A stretch of 21,300 bases of DNA. Origin: Nitrosomonadaceae bacterium (GTDB lineage: Bacteria > Pseudomonadota > Gammaproteobacteria > Burkholderiales > Nitrosomonadaceae). Below the pieces are notes generated by a model. The model saw only the letters and a list, made by a program, of their open reading frames with translations. It was not told the DNA's origin and searched no databases. Shown here piece by piece: positions 1-7,931 of the stretch. How positions within the stretch are numbered: the first letter of the stretch is position 1; each line of letters begins with the position of its first letter. The position numbers and the translations under genes are program-made. The stretch lies in NCBI GenBank assembly GCA_919902625.1, contig CAKKRO010000100.1:3526-24825 (forward strand), read 5' to 3'.

Positions 1-1
1 T

Positions 2-55
2 TCGGTGAAACAAATTGGGTCGGTATGGGAAGCCCGTTGCGTGGTGGACGTATGA
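2..55 (+). CDS. Archease, C-terminal tail only (cut by window edge)
   Basis: Reading from base 2 gives SVKQIGSVWEARCVVDV and then TGA at 53-55. The ending (W-x-A-R-x-V-x-D-V-stop) matches the usual C-terminus of archease, the small calcium-binding protein that helps RtcB become guanylylated and turn over. The stop overlaps the rtcB start as ATGA at 52-55, which is the classic archease-rtcB neighbour arrangement and supports translational coupling. Only 17 residues are visible, so the call rests on the tail motif plus the adjacent rtcB; the body of the gene lies upstream of the window. Confidence 0.7.
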   Translation, partial: SVKQIGSVWEARCVVDV

Positions 56-1479
56 ATATACAACTATTGCACCAGTTACAATCCTATCTCTGGACACTGC
101 CACGCGCATCCGGCGAGAAGCGTGCGGAAGTCTTACTTTACGGCAGCAGACCTCTGCTCGAAAGCATGGACGACAAGGTGTTGCAGCAAATTGCCAATGT
201 CGCCGCATTACCCGGTCTGGCCGGCGCAGCGATGACAATGCCGGATGCGCATTGGGGCTACGGATTTCCGATCGGTGGCGTAGCGGCATTTGATGCGGAA
301 CAAGGTGGCGTGATTTCAGCGGGCGGCGTTGGCTTTGATATTTCCTGCGGCATCCGCTGCCTGCGCAGCAATCTCAATTTACACGATGTTGCGCCGTTTT
401 TGAGTCAACTGGCCGACAGGCTTTTCGCAACCATTCCGGCTGGCGTAGGAGAAGAAGGCAATCTCAAACTGAATCCGCAACAACTTGATCAAGTGCTTCA
501 AGGCGGTGCGCAGTGGGCTGTGCAACAGGGCTATGGCAATACGGCTGATCTGGAATATGTTGAAGAAAATGGGTGTGCAACCGGCGCTGTGCCGGAGAAT
601 GTATCCGAACTGGCAAAAAAGCGCCAGCGTGGCGAAATGGGTACTTTAGGTTCGGGCAATCATTATCTTGAAGTGCAGGTAGTGGAGCGTATTTACGATA
701 ATGCTGCCGCACAGGTTTTTGGCTTGCATGAAGGCCAACTCATCGTTTCAATACACTGCGGTTCGCGGGGTCTAGGGCATCAGATCGGCACCGATTATCT
801 GGTGATGCTGGCCAAGGCAGCCAATCGTCTTGGCCTGCAATTGCCTGACCGGGAACTGGCCTGTGCACCGATTAAATCTCCGGAAGGCCAGCAATATATC
901 GGCGCAATGAATGCCGCCATTAATTGTGCGCTCGCCAACCGGCAAATCCTGACACATCTCACCCGCACAACGTTTGCCGAAGTTTATCCCCATGCAGTGC
1001 TTGAAACATTATTTGATGTCTCGCACAATACCTGCAAGGAGGAAACTCACGAAGTGAATGGCAAACCCAGACTGCTGCACGTGCACCGCAAAGGCGCAAC
1101 ACGCGCTTTTGCTCAGGGAGATGACAGGCTGCCCAGAAGCTATCGTGCGGTGGGCCAGCCTGTCATCATCGGCGGCAGCATGGGCACCGGCTCATATATT
1201 CTTGCCGGTACCAAGGGAAATCCGGCGTTTGCATCATCCAGCCATGGCGCGGGCCGCGCCATGAGCCGGCATCAGGCGCTGAAATGCTGGCATGGCCGTA
1301 CATTGATCAATGATCTTTTACAACAAGGTATATTGATTCGCACCCGTTCCATGCGTGGAGCGGCGGAAGAAGCTCCGGGCGCTTACAAGGATGTGGATCA
1401 GGTTGCCGAAGTCACGGAACAAGCGGGTCTTGCACGCCGGGTTGCCTTTCTGCGCCCGAAAGTCTGCATCAAAGGATAA
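52..1479 (+). CDS. rtcB: RNA-splicing ligase RtcB (3'-phosphate/5'-OH RNA ligase)
   Basis: GTP- and Mn-dependent ligase that joins RNA 3'-phosphate or 2',3'-cyclic phosphate ends to 5'-OH ends, repairing tRNA or rRNA cut by ribonucleases. The protein is 475 residues, the length of the long archaeal/bacterial RtcB form. Visible motifs: GFDISCG with metal ligands D96 and C99, GSGNH (H204), HCGSRGLGHQ (H235), SHN (H325), and SSSHGAGRAMSR whose H398 should be the guanylylated histidine. It ends RPKVCIKG, close to the family ending. An in-frame ATG at 25 exists, but the ATG at 52 starts at the family's usual N-terminus and overlaps the archease stop (ATGA), so 52 is preferred. Function is confident; the physiological RNA substrate is unknown. 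Confidence 0.95.
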   Translation: MNIQLLHQLQSYLWTLPRASGEKRAEVLLYGSRPLLESMDDKVLQQIANVAALPGLAGAAMTMPDAHWGYGFPIGGVAAFDAEQGGVISAGGVGFDISCGIRCLRSNLNLHDVAPFLSQLADRLFATIPAGVGEEGNLKLNPQQLDQVLQGGAQWAVQQGYGNTADLEYVEENGCATGAVPENVSELAKKRQRGEMGTLGSGNHYLEVQVVERIYDNAAAQVFGLHEGQLIVSIHCGSRGLGHQIGTDYLVMLAKAANRLGLQLPDRELACAPIKSPEGQQYIGAMNAAINCALANRQILTHLTRTTFAEVYPHAVLETLFDVSHNTCKEETHEVNGKPRLLHVHRKGATRAFAQGDDRLPRSYRAVGQPVIIGGSMGTGSYILAGTKGNPAFASSSHGAGRAMSRHQALKCWHGRTLINDLLQQGILIRTRSMRGAAEEAPGAYKDVDQVAEVTEQAGLARRVAFLRPKVCIKG

Positions 1480-1510
1480 CTTTTTGCAGTGAACTTAGAC
1501 ACAGTCAACC

Positions 1511-1516
1511 AGGAGG
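1511..1516 (+). promoter_or_regulatory. Strong ribosome binding site deciding the hibernation-factor start
   Basis: AGGAGG lies 8 bases before the ATG at 1525. It rules in favour of that start over the in-frame GTG at 1489, which has no Shine-Dalgarno sequence and would add 12 residues not expected in the family. Confidence 0.75.
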
Positions 1517-1524
1517 AAACAGCT

Positions 1525-2085
1525 ATGGAACTTATGTTGCAAATCACTACCCGCGATATCCCCCACTCCGAGGCTCTCGAAAGCCATATCCGGCAAAAAG
1601 CGGAGAAACTCGAGAAGTTTTATCCACATGTGATGGGCTGTCGAATAACCGTCGAACTTCCCCATAAACACCAACACCAGGGACGTCAATTTAACGTGCA
1701 TATTGACATTACCGTTCCAGGTGGTGAATTGGTGGTGAATCGCGCAGCGCATGAGGATGTGTATGTCGCAGTGCGTGATGCCTTCAATGCCGCCACGCGG
1801 CAGCTTGAAGATTATGCCCGCCGTCAACGCGGTGATAGCAAAACGCACGCACCGGTATTACATGGCAAGGTAATACATCTGTTTGACGAGGAAGGATACG
1901 GTTTCATCGAGACATCCGATGGGCGCGAATTATACTTTCACCGTGAAAATCTTGCCGATGATAATTTTGATAAGCTGGCCATAGGCGACGAGGTACAGTT
2001 TCTCGAGGATATCGGCAGTGAAGGTTTTCAGGCGAAGCGTGTCAGTACAGGCAAGCACCACATTCCTGGCGACGCAACAGAATGA
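1525..2085 (+). CDS. Ribosome hibernation factor (HPF/RaiA-type) fused to a cold-shock domain
   Basis: Protein of 186 residues with two parts. Residues about 4-100 form an HPF/RaiA (S30AE) domain: LQITTRDIPHSEALESHI, then basic and acidic helices and the segment ending DAFNAATRQLEDYARR. This fold binds the 30S decoding channel and silences idle ribosomes. Residues about 111-175 are a cold-shock (OB-fold) domain with an RNP1-like GYGFIE and an RNP2-like ELYFHR, which normally bind single-stranded RNA. The fused arrangement differs from the plain short HPF of E. coli and from long HPF, whose C-terminal half is a dimerisation domain. It follows rtcB by 45 bases, suggesting a shared transcript for ribosome/RNA protection. 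Domain identities are confident; the action of the fusion is inferred. Confidence 0.88.
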   Translation: MELMLQITTRDIPHSEALESHIRQKAEKLEKFYPHVMGCRITVELPHKHQHQGRQFNVHIDITVPGGELVVNRAAHEDVYVAVRDAFNAATRQLEDYARRQRGDSKTHAPVLHGKVIHLFDEEGYGFIETSDGRELYFHRENLADDNFDKLAIGDEVQFLEDIGSEGFQAKRVSTGKHHIPGDATE

Positions 2086-2104
2086 GCGCCTGTAATCCCA
2101 GTCC

Positions 2105-2689
2105 ATGAGCATCCAGCTTACGCCAGGAGACGCACTGATGATTGTGGATATGCAGAACGATTTTCTTGCAGGGGGCAGCCTTGCAGTTGCGGGAGGAAAT
2201 GCAATCATACCGGTACTGAATCGATATATAGCCTGTTTCCAGGCCCATCAGTTACCCATATTTGCAACGCGTGACTGGCATCCGCCAGATCATTGTTCCT
2301 TCCAGCCACAAGGAGGTTTGTGGCCCCCGCACTGCATTGCGGGATCGATCGGTGCTGCGTTCCACCCCGATCTTGGGCTACCAGCCGGCACCACCATTAT
2401 TTCCAAAGCGGCATCACAGGAAAAGGACGCCTATTCCGCTTTTACCGATACTCAACTCAATACGCTTTTGCAATTATCCAAAATACATCGGCTATTTATC
2501 GGCGGGCTTGCCACCGAATATTGTGTGCTCAATACCGTTAAGGATGCAGTGCGCAACCATTACACAACCTTCGTGCTGCAAGATGCCGTGTGTGCGATTA
2601 ATAAGCAGCCGGAAAACGGCTTGCGCGCACTTGAAGAAATGACTCATCTGGGTGCTATCTCCATACATTATGAGGAACTTACTGCATGA
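2105..2689 (+). CDS. pncA: Nicotinamidase (PncA family)
   Basis: Hydrolyses nicotinamide to nicotinate and ammonia, the first step of NAD salvage. The protein is 194 residues, near the family norm. The catalytic triad is visible as D15 (DMQNDF), K101 (SKAA) and C140 (ATEYC), and the metal ligands as D57 and H59 (RDWHP) and H76 (WPPHC). The ATG at 2105 has no clear Shine-Dalgarno sequence, whereas an internal ATG at 2138 has AGGAG 8 bases upstream. The earlier start is kept because the family usually has an LxPGDALLIVD-like lead strand, present here. The stop overlaps the start of the phosphoribosyltransferase (ATGA), the enzyme using its product. Some relatives act on other amides, but the context argues for nicotinamide. 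Confidence 0.93.
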   Translation: MSIQLTPGDALMIVDMQNDFLAGGSLAVAGGNAIIPVLNRYIACFQAHQLPIFATRDWHPPDHCSFQPQGGLWPPHCIAGSIGAAFHPDLGLPAGTTIISKAASQEKDAYSAFTDTQLNTLLQLSKIHRLFIGGLATEYCVLNTVKDAVRNHYTTFVLQDAVCAINKQPENGLRALEEMTHLGAISIHYEELTA

Positions 2690-4044
2690 ATCCGCTATCC
2701 AGCCCTTTATTGGCCGATCTGTATCAATTTACCATGCTGCAAAGCTATATTGAACAGGATATGGAGGAAACAGCCGTATTTGAACTGTTTGTGCGCAAGC
2801 TTCCGCCCGGGCGCAATTTCATGGTTGCGGCCGGACTGGAACAAGTTCTGGAATTCCTCGAAAATCTGGAATTCTCGCCGGAAGAACTGGATTGGCTCGC
2901 AACACGCTTTCCACCGCATGTGATCACTTATCTGGAGAAAATTCATTTTGACGGGGATGTCCATGCCATGCCGGAAGGTACTCTGTTTTTTCCCAACGAG
3001 CCCATCCTGAGAATTACCGCAAAGCTACCGCAAGCTCAGTTGGTGGAATCACGCATTATTAACCTGATGCATTTCGAAACACTGATTGCCTCCAAAGCGG
3101 CCCGCTCGGTGCTGGTAGCGCCGGACAAGCTGCTGGTTGATTTCGGCATGCGTCGTGCACATGGCGCGGAAGCGGGATTGCTGGCAGCACGGGCCAGTTA
3201 TCTGGCAGGGTTTTCCGGCACTGCGACCGTGCTGGCAGGGACACTTTACGATATTCCGCTGTTCGGCACGATGGCGCACTCCTTCATCCAGGCGCACAGT
3301 GATGAAAGCGCCGCTTTTGAACATTTTGCACGCTCCCATCCAGGCAATACGGTTTTACTCATCGACACCTATGATACAGAGGCTGCAGCACACAAAGTTG
3401 TTACGCTGGCGAAGAAACTCAAAACTGAAGCAATCAACATCAAGGGCGTTCGCCTGGATAGCGGCGACCTGGCTCAACATGCCCGCAATGTACGCCAGAT
3501 ACTCAACGCAGGCGGTTTGGAAGATACCACCATCTTTGCCAGCGGCAATCTGGATGAGTACCAGTTGCATGCCTTGTTATCGGCTAATGCGCCCATTGAC
3601 GGTTTTGGTATTGGCACGGCACTGGATATCTCCAGTGACGCGCCTGCACTGGACTGTGCATATAAGCTCCAGGAATATGCGGGCAAACCGCGCCGCAAAT
3701 ACTCGGAGGGCAAGGCCACATGGCCGGGAAGAAAACAGGTTTATCGAAATCACGGTAGTGATGGTTATATGGCGGGAGATATCGTGGCGTTGGCGGAAAA
3801 TGATCCGCAGCAAGGCGAGCCTCTCATCCAGCCTTTCATGCAATCGGGAAAACGTCTTCATCCCAGCCCATCCCTGCATCAGATACGCAATCAAACCATA
3901 GCAAATTACAAGCGCCTGCCTATTTCAATGACTGCTCCCAACCCAGCCCCTGTTTATCCCGTCACGATTTCTACCGCACTGAAAACAATGGCTGATCAGT
4001 TGGACAGGGAACGCGCCATGCATGACCGGGAAGCTGCAAAGTAA
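2686..4044 (+). CDS. pncB: Nicotinate phosphoribosyltransferase
   Basis: Converts nicotinate and PRPP to nicotinate mononucleotide with ATP hydrolysis (Preiss-Handler pathway). The protein is 452 residues. Landmarks: the N-terminal SPLLADLYQFTM typical of the family, FGMRRAHG at about 153-160, GTMAHSF with H198 as the likely phosphorylated histidine, IDTYDT, IKGVRLDSGDL, FASGNLDEY and DGFGIGTAL. The start overlaps the nicotinamidase stop (ATGA, 2686-2689) and has GAGGA at 2672-2676 upstream, so the two-step route from nicotinamide to NaMN is translationally coupled. The last about 50 residues form an alanine-, lysine- and arginine-containing tail. It follows the longer NAPRT type rather than short E. 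coli PncB, so the symbol is used for function. Confidence 0.93.
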   Translation: MNPLSSPLLADLYQFTMLQSYIEQDMEETAVFELFVRKLPPGRNFMVAAGLEQVLEFLENLEFSPEELDWLATRFPPHVITYLEKIHFDGDVHAMPEGTLFFPNEPILRITAKLPQAQLVESRIINLMHFETLIASKAARSVLVAPDKLLVDFGMRRAHGAEAGLLAARASYLAGFSGTATVLAGTLYDIPLFGTMAHSFIQAHSDESAAFEHFARSHPGNTVLLIDTYDTEAAAHKVVTLAKKLKTEAINIKGVRLDSGDLAQHARNVRQILNAGGLEDTTIFASGNLDEYQLHALLSANAPIDGFGIGTALDISSDAPALDCAYKLQEYAGKPRRKYSEGKATWPGRKQVYRNHGSDGYMAGDIVALAENDPQQGEPLIQPFMQSGKRLHPSPSLHQIRNQTIANYKRLPISMTAPNPAPVYPVTISTALKTMADQLDRERAMHDREAAK

Positions 4045-4131
4045 CCCTATCTCCCGAAGGCTTGACAAAATTATTAAAGCGAGCAAGATCTGACAAATGG
4101 ATGGGTGATTTGATTATTAATCGTTACATCA

Positions 4132-4159
4132 TTGCCATCTGATTGATTTCAGATAAATT
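4132..4159 (+). promoter_or_regulatory. Possible sigma70-type promoter for the CBS gene
   Basis: In the 151-base gap before the CBS gene, TTGCCA (4132-4137) and TAAATT (4154-4159) are 16 bases apart and match the consensus boxes at 5/6 and 4/6. A perfect TTGACA also occurs at 4062-4067, but its best partner, CAAGAT at 4084-4089, is poor. The gap is AT-rich and carries no ORF. Either site could start a transcript for the CBS gene; this is only a pattern match. Confidence 0.3.
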
Positions 4160-4198
4160 CCATTTCAAAATGAATATATTGCATAAAAGGAGACTATG

Positions 4199-4648
4199 AT
4201 GGCTATCGGTGAAATTTGCAATCGTGAAGTAATCACTATTCAACGTGATGAGACGGTTCTGGAAGCCGCCAAACTGATGCGGCAATATCATGTGGGCGCA
4301 GTTATTGTGATCGATAAGCTCGATGGCCGCACGGCGCCTGTGGGCATTATCACTGACCGCGATCTTGTGGTGGAAGTTCTGGCAACAGAATTGGATGAAA
4401 CGGTAATCACAGTGGGCGATATCATGGCGCCAGAAGTGTTTACGCTAAAAGAAAGCACGGAAGCTTCCGAAGCGGTTCAATTGATGCGCCGCAAAACCAC
4501 CCGGCGTTTACCGGTCGTGGATGAAGACGGAGAGCTGGTAGGCATATTGACTTTAGATGATGTACTGGAATTACTGTCAGAGGAGTTACTGGATCTCGCC
4601 AAACTGGTCAGGTACGAGCAAAAAAAAGAAATACGGCACCGCCCGTAA
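4199..4648 (+). CDS. Two-CBS-domain protein (ligand-sensing, soluble)
   Basis: A 149-residue protein made almost only of two CBS domains, residues about 1-60 (ICNREVITIQRDETVLEAA ... VGIITDRDLV) and about 70-130 (IMAPEVFTLKESTEASEAV ... LVGILTLDDVLELL). The ITDRDL and LTLDDVL endings are the usual domain-closing motifs. CBS pairs bind adenosyl ligands such as AMP, ATP, NAD or SAM and act as energy sensors; stand-alone proteins are often regulators, with unknown partners here. AGGAG at 4188-4192 precedes two tandem ATGs (4196 and 4199); 4199 has the better 6-base spacing. The protein ends in a basic tail (EQKKEIRHRP). It lies between NAD salvage genes and lon, so an adenylate- or NAD-sensing role is reasonable but inferred. 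Confidence 0.85.
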   Translation: MAIGEICNREVITIQRDETVLEAAKLMRQYHVGAVIVIDKLDGRTAPVGIITDRDLVVEVLATELDETVITVGDIMAPEVFTLKESTEASEAVQLMRRKTTRRLPVVDEDGELVGILTLDDVLELLSEELLDLAKLVRYEQKKEIRHRP

Positions 4649-4696
4649 TGCTGACCGGCAGTAAACCCATTGATTGATGCGACTGAGGGGTATCGC

Positions 4697-4733
4697 TTGA
4701 ATTCTTGATAAAACGCTCAATTATTCTTATTGA
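4697..4733 (+). promoter_or_regulatory. Possible promoter region before lon
   Basis: The 126-base gap 4649-4774 contains TTGAAT (4697-4702) with TATTCT (4722-4727), 19 bases apart, and an overlapping TTGATA (4705-4710) with TATTGA (4728-4733), 17 bases apart. CTTGAA at 4696-4701 looks like a heat-shock -35 element, but no CCCCAT-like -10 follows, so sigma32 control is not supported. An 8-base palindrome GACCGGTC sits at 4741-4748. Confidence 0.25.
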
Positions 4734-4774
4734 ATATTGAGACCGGTCATTAAATTCTTAAAGGGTAAGTTGTC

Positions 4775-7150
4775 ATGGAACAAACTACCACAACCCAGTT
4801 CGAGTTGCCTGCTGATGTGATCGCATTGGTACCGATGCGCAATGTCGTGTTATTTCCGCACGTATTAATGCCCATTACTGTCGGTCGTGTTAAATCCATT
4901 GCCACGGTCGAACATGCACTGCAATCCAAAGCACTCATTGGCATTGTGTTGCAGAAGGATGCTTCTGTCGATGACCCAGGACTGGACGCATTGTGCCGCA
5001 TCGGCACGGTTGCCAATGTGGTGCGTCATGTTGCTTCAGATGACGGAACACATCATGCCATATGCCAAGGCGTGGAGCGTTTTCAGATTGAAGAGATTAT
5101 CGAAGGCTACCCATTCCTTGCTGCCAGGATCACGCGTATTCAAGAACCGGGACAAGTAACGACTCAAGCGGAAGCACTGGCATTGCAATTGCGTGAACGT
5201 GCCATCGAGATTCTGTCATTACTGCCGGGCGTGCCGGCAGAACTTGCGCATGCACTGCAGGCCACGCGCGCGCCGTCGGATTTGGCCGACATCACCGCCA
5301 GCCTGCTGGACACCGAAGTGAATGAGAAACAGATGCTGCTTGAAACGGTTGATACCGAGGAGCGGTTGCAGAAAGTGCTGCAGATTTTATCCCGTCGTAT
5401 CGAAGTTTTGAGGCTGTCACAGGAAATCGGCGAGCGCACCAAAGAACACATGGAAGATCGCGAGCGGAAGTATTTATTGCGCGAGCAGTTGAAGACGATC
5501 CAGAAAGAACTGGGCGAGGATGGCGGCAACGATCAAGAAATTGCGCAACTGAATGAAGCGATCAGCAATGCCGGCATGCCCGCTGAGATCGAAGCGCAAA
5601 CCCGCAAGGAATTGCAACGATTGCAACGCATGCCCAGCGCATCCAGCGAATACTCCATGCTGCACACTTACCTGGAGTGGATGACCGAGCTACCCTGGCG
5701 GCTGCCGGAGGAAGCCCCGATTGATTTGAACAATGCGCGTCAGATCCTTGAGGCTGATCATTTTGGCCTGGAGCGCGTCAAGCAACGGATTATTGAATTT
5801 TTGGCCGTGCAGAAACTGAAACCTCAAGGCCGTGCGCCGATCCTTTGTTTTGTCGGACCGCCAGGGGTGGGCAAGACTTCACTGGGACAAAGTATTGCGC
5901 GTGCGTTGCAGCGGCCTTTCGTGCGTGTATCCTTAGGCGGCGTTCATGACGAAGCTGAAATGCGCGGCCATCGCCGCACCTATATCGGCGCCATGCCTGG
6001 CAATATTGTGCAAAGCCTGCGCAAGGCCGGCGCACGCAACTGCGTCATGATGCTGGATGAAATCGACAAGATGTCAGCCAGTATCCAGGGTGATCCATCC
6101 GCTGCGCTGCTTGAAATACTGGATCCGGAACAGAATTCAACCTTTCGTGACAATTATCTGGGAGTGCCGTTTGATCTCAGCCGGGTGATTTTCATTGCTA
6201 CGGCGAATGTGATCGACAATGTATCACCGCCAGTACGCGACCGCATGGAAATTATTGATTTACCCGGTTACACCCAAGAGGAAAAACTGCAGATCGCGCT
6301 ACGTTATTTAGTGCAACGGCAAAGTGAAGCGAATGGCCTACGCGAGGAACAATGCAAGCTGACACCTGAAGCATTGGCCAGCATGATTGCAAACTACACC
6401 CGTGAAGCCGGGGTACGTCAGTTCGAACGCGAGATCGGCCGGGTGATGCGTCATGCTGCCATGCGTATTGCGGAAGGTGAGCAACAGCAAGTACGCATTG
6501 ATGCGGCCGATTTAGACGCTATCCTGGGTCCGGAAAAATTCGAGCATGAAGTCGCATTGCGCACCAGCCTGCCAGGCGTAGCCACGGGTCTGGCCTGGAC
6601 GCCGGTGGGTGGCGACATTCTGTTTATTGAAGCGACACGGATAAATGGGAGCGGACGGCTGATTCTGACCGGGCAACTGGGTGATGTGATGAAAGAAAGT
6701 GCGCAGGCAGCACTCACCTTAGTCAAGGCGCGCGCCAGCGATCTCAATATCCCGGCATCCCTGTTTGATGGCATTGACGTGCACCTGCATGTACCGGCAG
6801 GGGCCATTCCGAAAGATGGACCGAGCGCCGGGGTTGCCATGTTTATCGCGCTCGCCTCATTATTTACCAACCGGCCCGTGCGTCATGATGTCGCGATGAC
6901 GGGCGAGATCAGCCTGCGTGGGCTGGTACTGCCCGTGGGCGGCATCAAGGAAAAGATACTGGCCGCCCAGCGTGCCGGCCTGCGCACAGTATTGCTGCCT
7001 GCACGCAACCAGAAAGATCTGCGCGATGTGCCTGAGGCCGCGCGCGCAGCCATGCAGTTTATTTTATTGGAAACGGCAGATGACGCCGTTCAAGCTGCAT
7101 TGAATCAAGCAGGCACCCATTCGCCAGAATCGGCATTCAAACTCGTCTGA
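4775..7150 (+). CDS. lon: ATP-dependent Lon protease (LonA type)
   Basis: Cytosolic AAA+ serine protease that unfolds and degrades damaged and regulatory proteins. At 791 residues it is a full-length LonA: N-terminal substrate-binding domain (about 10-205, opening VIALVPMRNVVLFPHVLMP), a coiled linker (about 205-310), AAA+ module with Walker A GPPGVGKT (361-368) and Walker B VMMLDEIDK (D428, E429), then the protease domain with DGPSAG (S684) and GGIKEK (K727) forming the Ser-Lys dyad. The ATG is preceded by AAGGG at 4761-4765 with a 9-base spacer. Its setting beside NAD-salvage and CBS genes, rather than the common clpX-lon locus, suggests it may be a second Lon in this genome; that needs the rest of the genome. 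Confidence 0.95.
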   Translation: MEQTTTTQFELPADVIALVPMRNVVLFPHVLMPITVGRVKSIATVEHALQSKALIGIVLQKDASVDDPGLDALCRIGTVANVVRHVASDDGTHHAICQGVERFQIEEIIEGYPFLAARITRIQEPGQVTTQAEALALQLRERAIEILSLLPGVPAELAHALQATRAPSDLADITASLLDTEVNEKQMLLETVDTEERLQKVLQILSRRIEVLRLSQEIGERTKEHMEDRERKYLLREQLKTIQKELGEDGGNDQEIAQLNEAISNAGMPAEIEAQTRKELQRLQRMPSASSEYSMLHTYLEWMTELPWRLPEEAPIDLNNARQILEADHFGLERVKQRIIEFLAVQKLKPQGRAPILCFVGPPGVGKTSLGQSIARALQRPFVRVSLGGVHDEAEMRGHRRTYIGAMPGNIVQSLRKAGARNCVMMLDEIDKMSASIQGDPSAALLEILDPEQNSTFRDNYLGVPFDLSRVIFIATANVIDNVSPPVRDRMEIIDLPGYTQEEKLQIALRYLVQRQSEANGLREEQCKLTPEALASMIANYTREAGVRQFEREIGRVMRHAAMRIAEGEQQQVRIDAADLDAILGPEKFEHEVALRTSLPGVATGLAWTPVGGDILFIEATRINGSGRLILTGQLGDVMKESAQAALTLVKARASDLNIPASLFDGIDVHLHVPAGAIPKDGPSAGVAMFIALASLFTNRPVRHDVAMTGEISLRGLVLPVGGIKEKILAAQRAGLRTVLLPARNQKDLRDVPEAARAAMQFILLETADDAVQAALNQAGTHSPESAFKLV

Positions 7151-7301
7151 GTATGTCAATACATTCTTGCAGGGAATATATGAACGTACTGATGAAATTC
7201 ACTATCTACAAATTACAAATTTTTAAGCATTTTACTTTGGGAAATACCGAATAAAACAGAAACACATCGTTTCCTTAGAAGAGTCAATAGGAGCATCAGC
7301 T
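7151..7301. other. AT-rich gap between convergent lon and hydrolase genes
   Basis: The 151 bases between the two converging genes hold no credible ORF. I looked for a terminator stem followed by a T-run on either strand and found none that is convincing; the stretch with AAATTTTT near 7217 has no GC-rich stem before it. Confidence 0.5.
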
Positions 7302-7931
7302 TTATTGCAAATACTTCGAGAACCAGTTGGCTGCATGCTGGGCAGCTTGTTCCAAGGTACCCGGCTCTTCAAATAAATGGGTCGCCCCAGGCACCAGCAT
7401 CAGTTTCTTCTCACAATTCATCAGAGCGTAAGCTTGTTCATTCAATTCGATCACACCGTAATCCGCACTGCCGACAATCAGCAGTGTCGGAGCAATGACT
7501 TGACTTAAAGCAACCTCTCCAGCCAGGTCGGGACGTCCCCCGCGCGACACTACCGCAGCAATATTATTTCCCATCTCCGCCGCTGCTTGTAATGCTGCAG
7601 CAGCGCCCGTGCTGGCGCCGAAATAACCGGTTCGCAACGATTTTGTCTTGGGGTCAGCCTGTAACCAGGCTGTGGCGGCAAGCAGGCGGCGCGTCAGCAG
7701 ATCAATATCGAAACGCATCGTATAATCCTGATCCTCTGCGCGTGTCAGCAAATCAAACAAAAGCGTGCCGATGCCTTGTTGCTGCAGCACGTTGGCCACA
7801 AAGGTATTGCGTGGACTGAAACGGCTGCTGCCGCTGCCATGGGCAAACAGCACGACACCCGATGCAGCAGGCGGCAGCACCAGTTCACCACTGAGTTCAA
7901 CTGAATCGGCTGGAATTTTTACGGGATTCAT
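7302..7931 (-). CDS. Dienelactone-hydrolase-family alpha/beta hydrolase
   Basis: A 209-residue cytosolic alpha/beta hydrolase; no signal peptide is seen. The oxyanion region is VVLFAHGSGSSRFSPRN, the nucleophile elbow GASTGA carries S107, and D157 (VGSADYG) and H185 (GATHLFEEPG) complete the triad. The GSGSSRFSPRN segment and GATHLFEEPG ending are typical of a subgroup often fused to, or beside, a phosphoribosyltransferase. Its ATG overlaps the stop of the radical SAM gene (ATGA, 7928-7931) and has AGGAG 7 bases upstream, so it is translated as the last gene of the AmmeMemoRadiSam operon. The substrate is unknown; the fold call is firm, and a role in the same pathway as the radical SAM enzyme is inferred from coupling. 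Confidence 0.85.
   Translation of the reverse strand: MNPVKIPADSVELSGELVLPPAASGVVLFAHGSGSSRFSPRNTFVANVLQQQGIGTLLFDLLTRAEDQDYTMRFDIDLLTRRLLAATAWLQADPKTKSLRTGYFGASTGAAAALQAAAEMGNNIAAVVSRGGRPDLAGEVALSQVIAPTLLIVGSADYGVIELNEQAYALMNCEKKLMLVPGATHLFEEPGTLEQAAQHAANWFSKYLQ

Noticed and set aside
3137..3901. A 254-codon open frame inside the nicotinate phosphoribosyltransferase gene
   Set aside because: It lies in another frame of a clearly conserved gene, is rich in Arg, Trp and Met in a way typical of shadow frames, and has no recognisable domain.
4062..4089. Perfect TTGACA box before the CBS gene
   Set aside because: Its best -10 partner, CAAGAT, matches at only 3/6; not listed as its own promoter.
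4696..4730. Heat-shock (sigma32) promoter before lon
   Set aside because: CTTGAA is present but there is no CCCCAT-like -10 at the right distance.
4741..4748. GACCGGTC palindrome before lon
   Set aside because: Eight bases is short, there is no second copy nearby, and nothing ties it to regulation.
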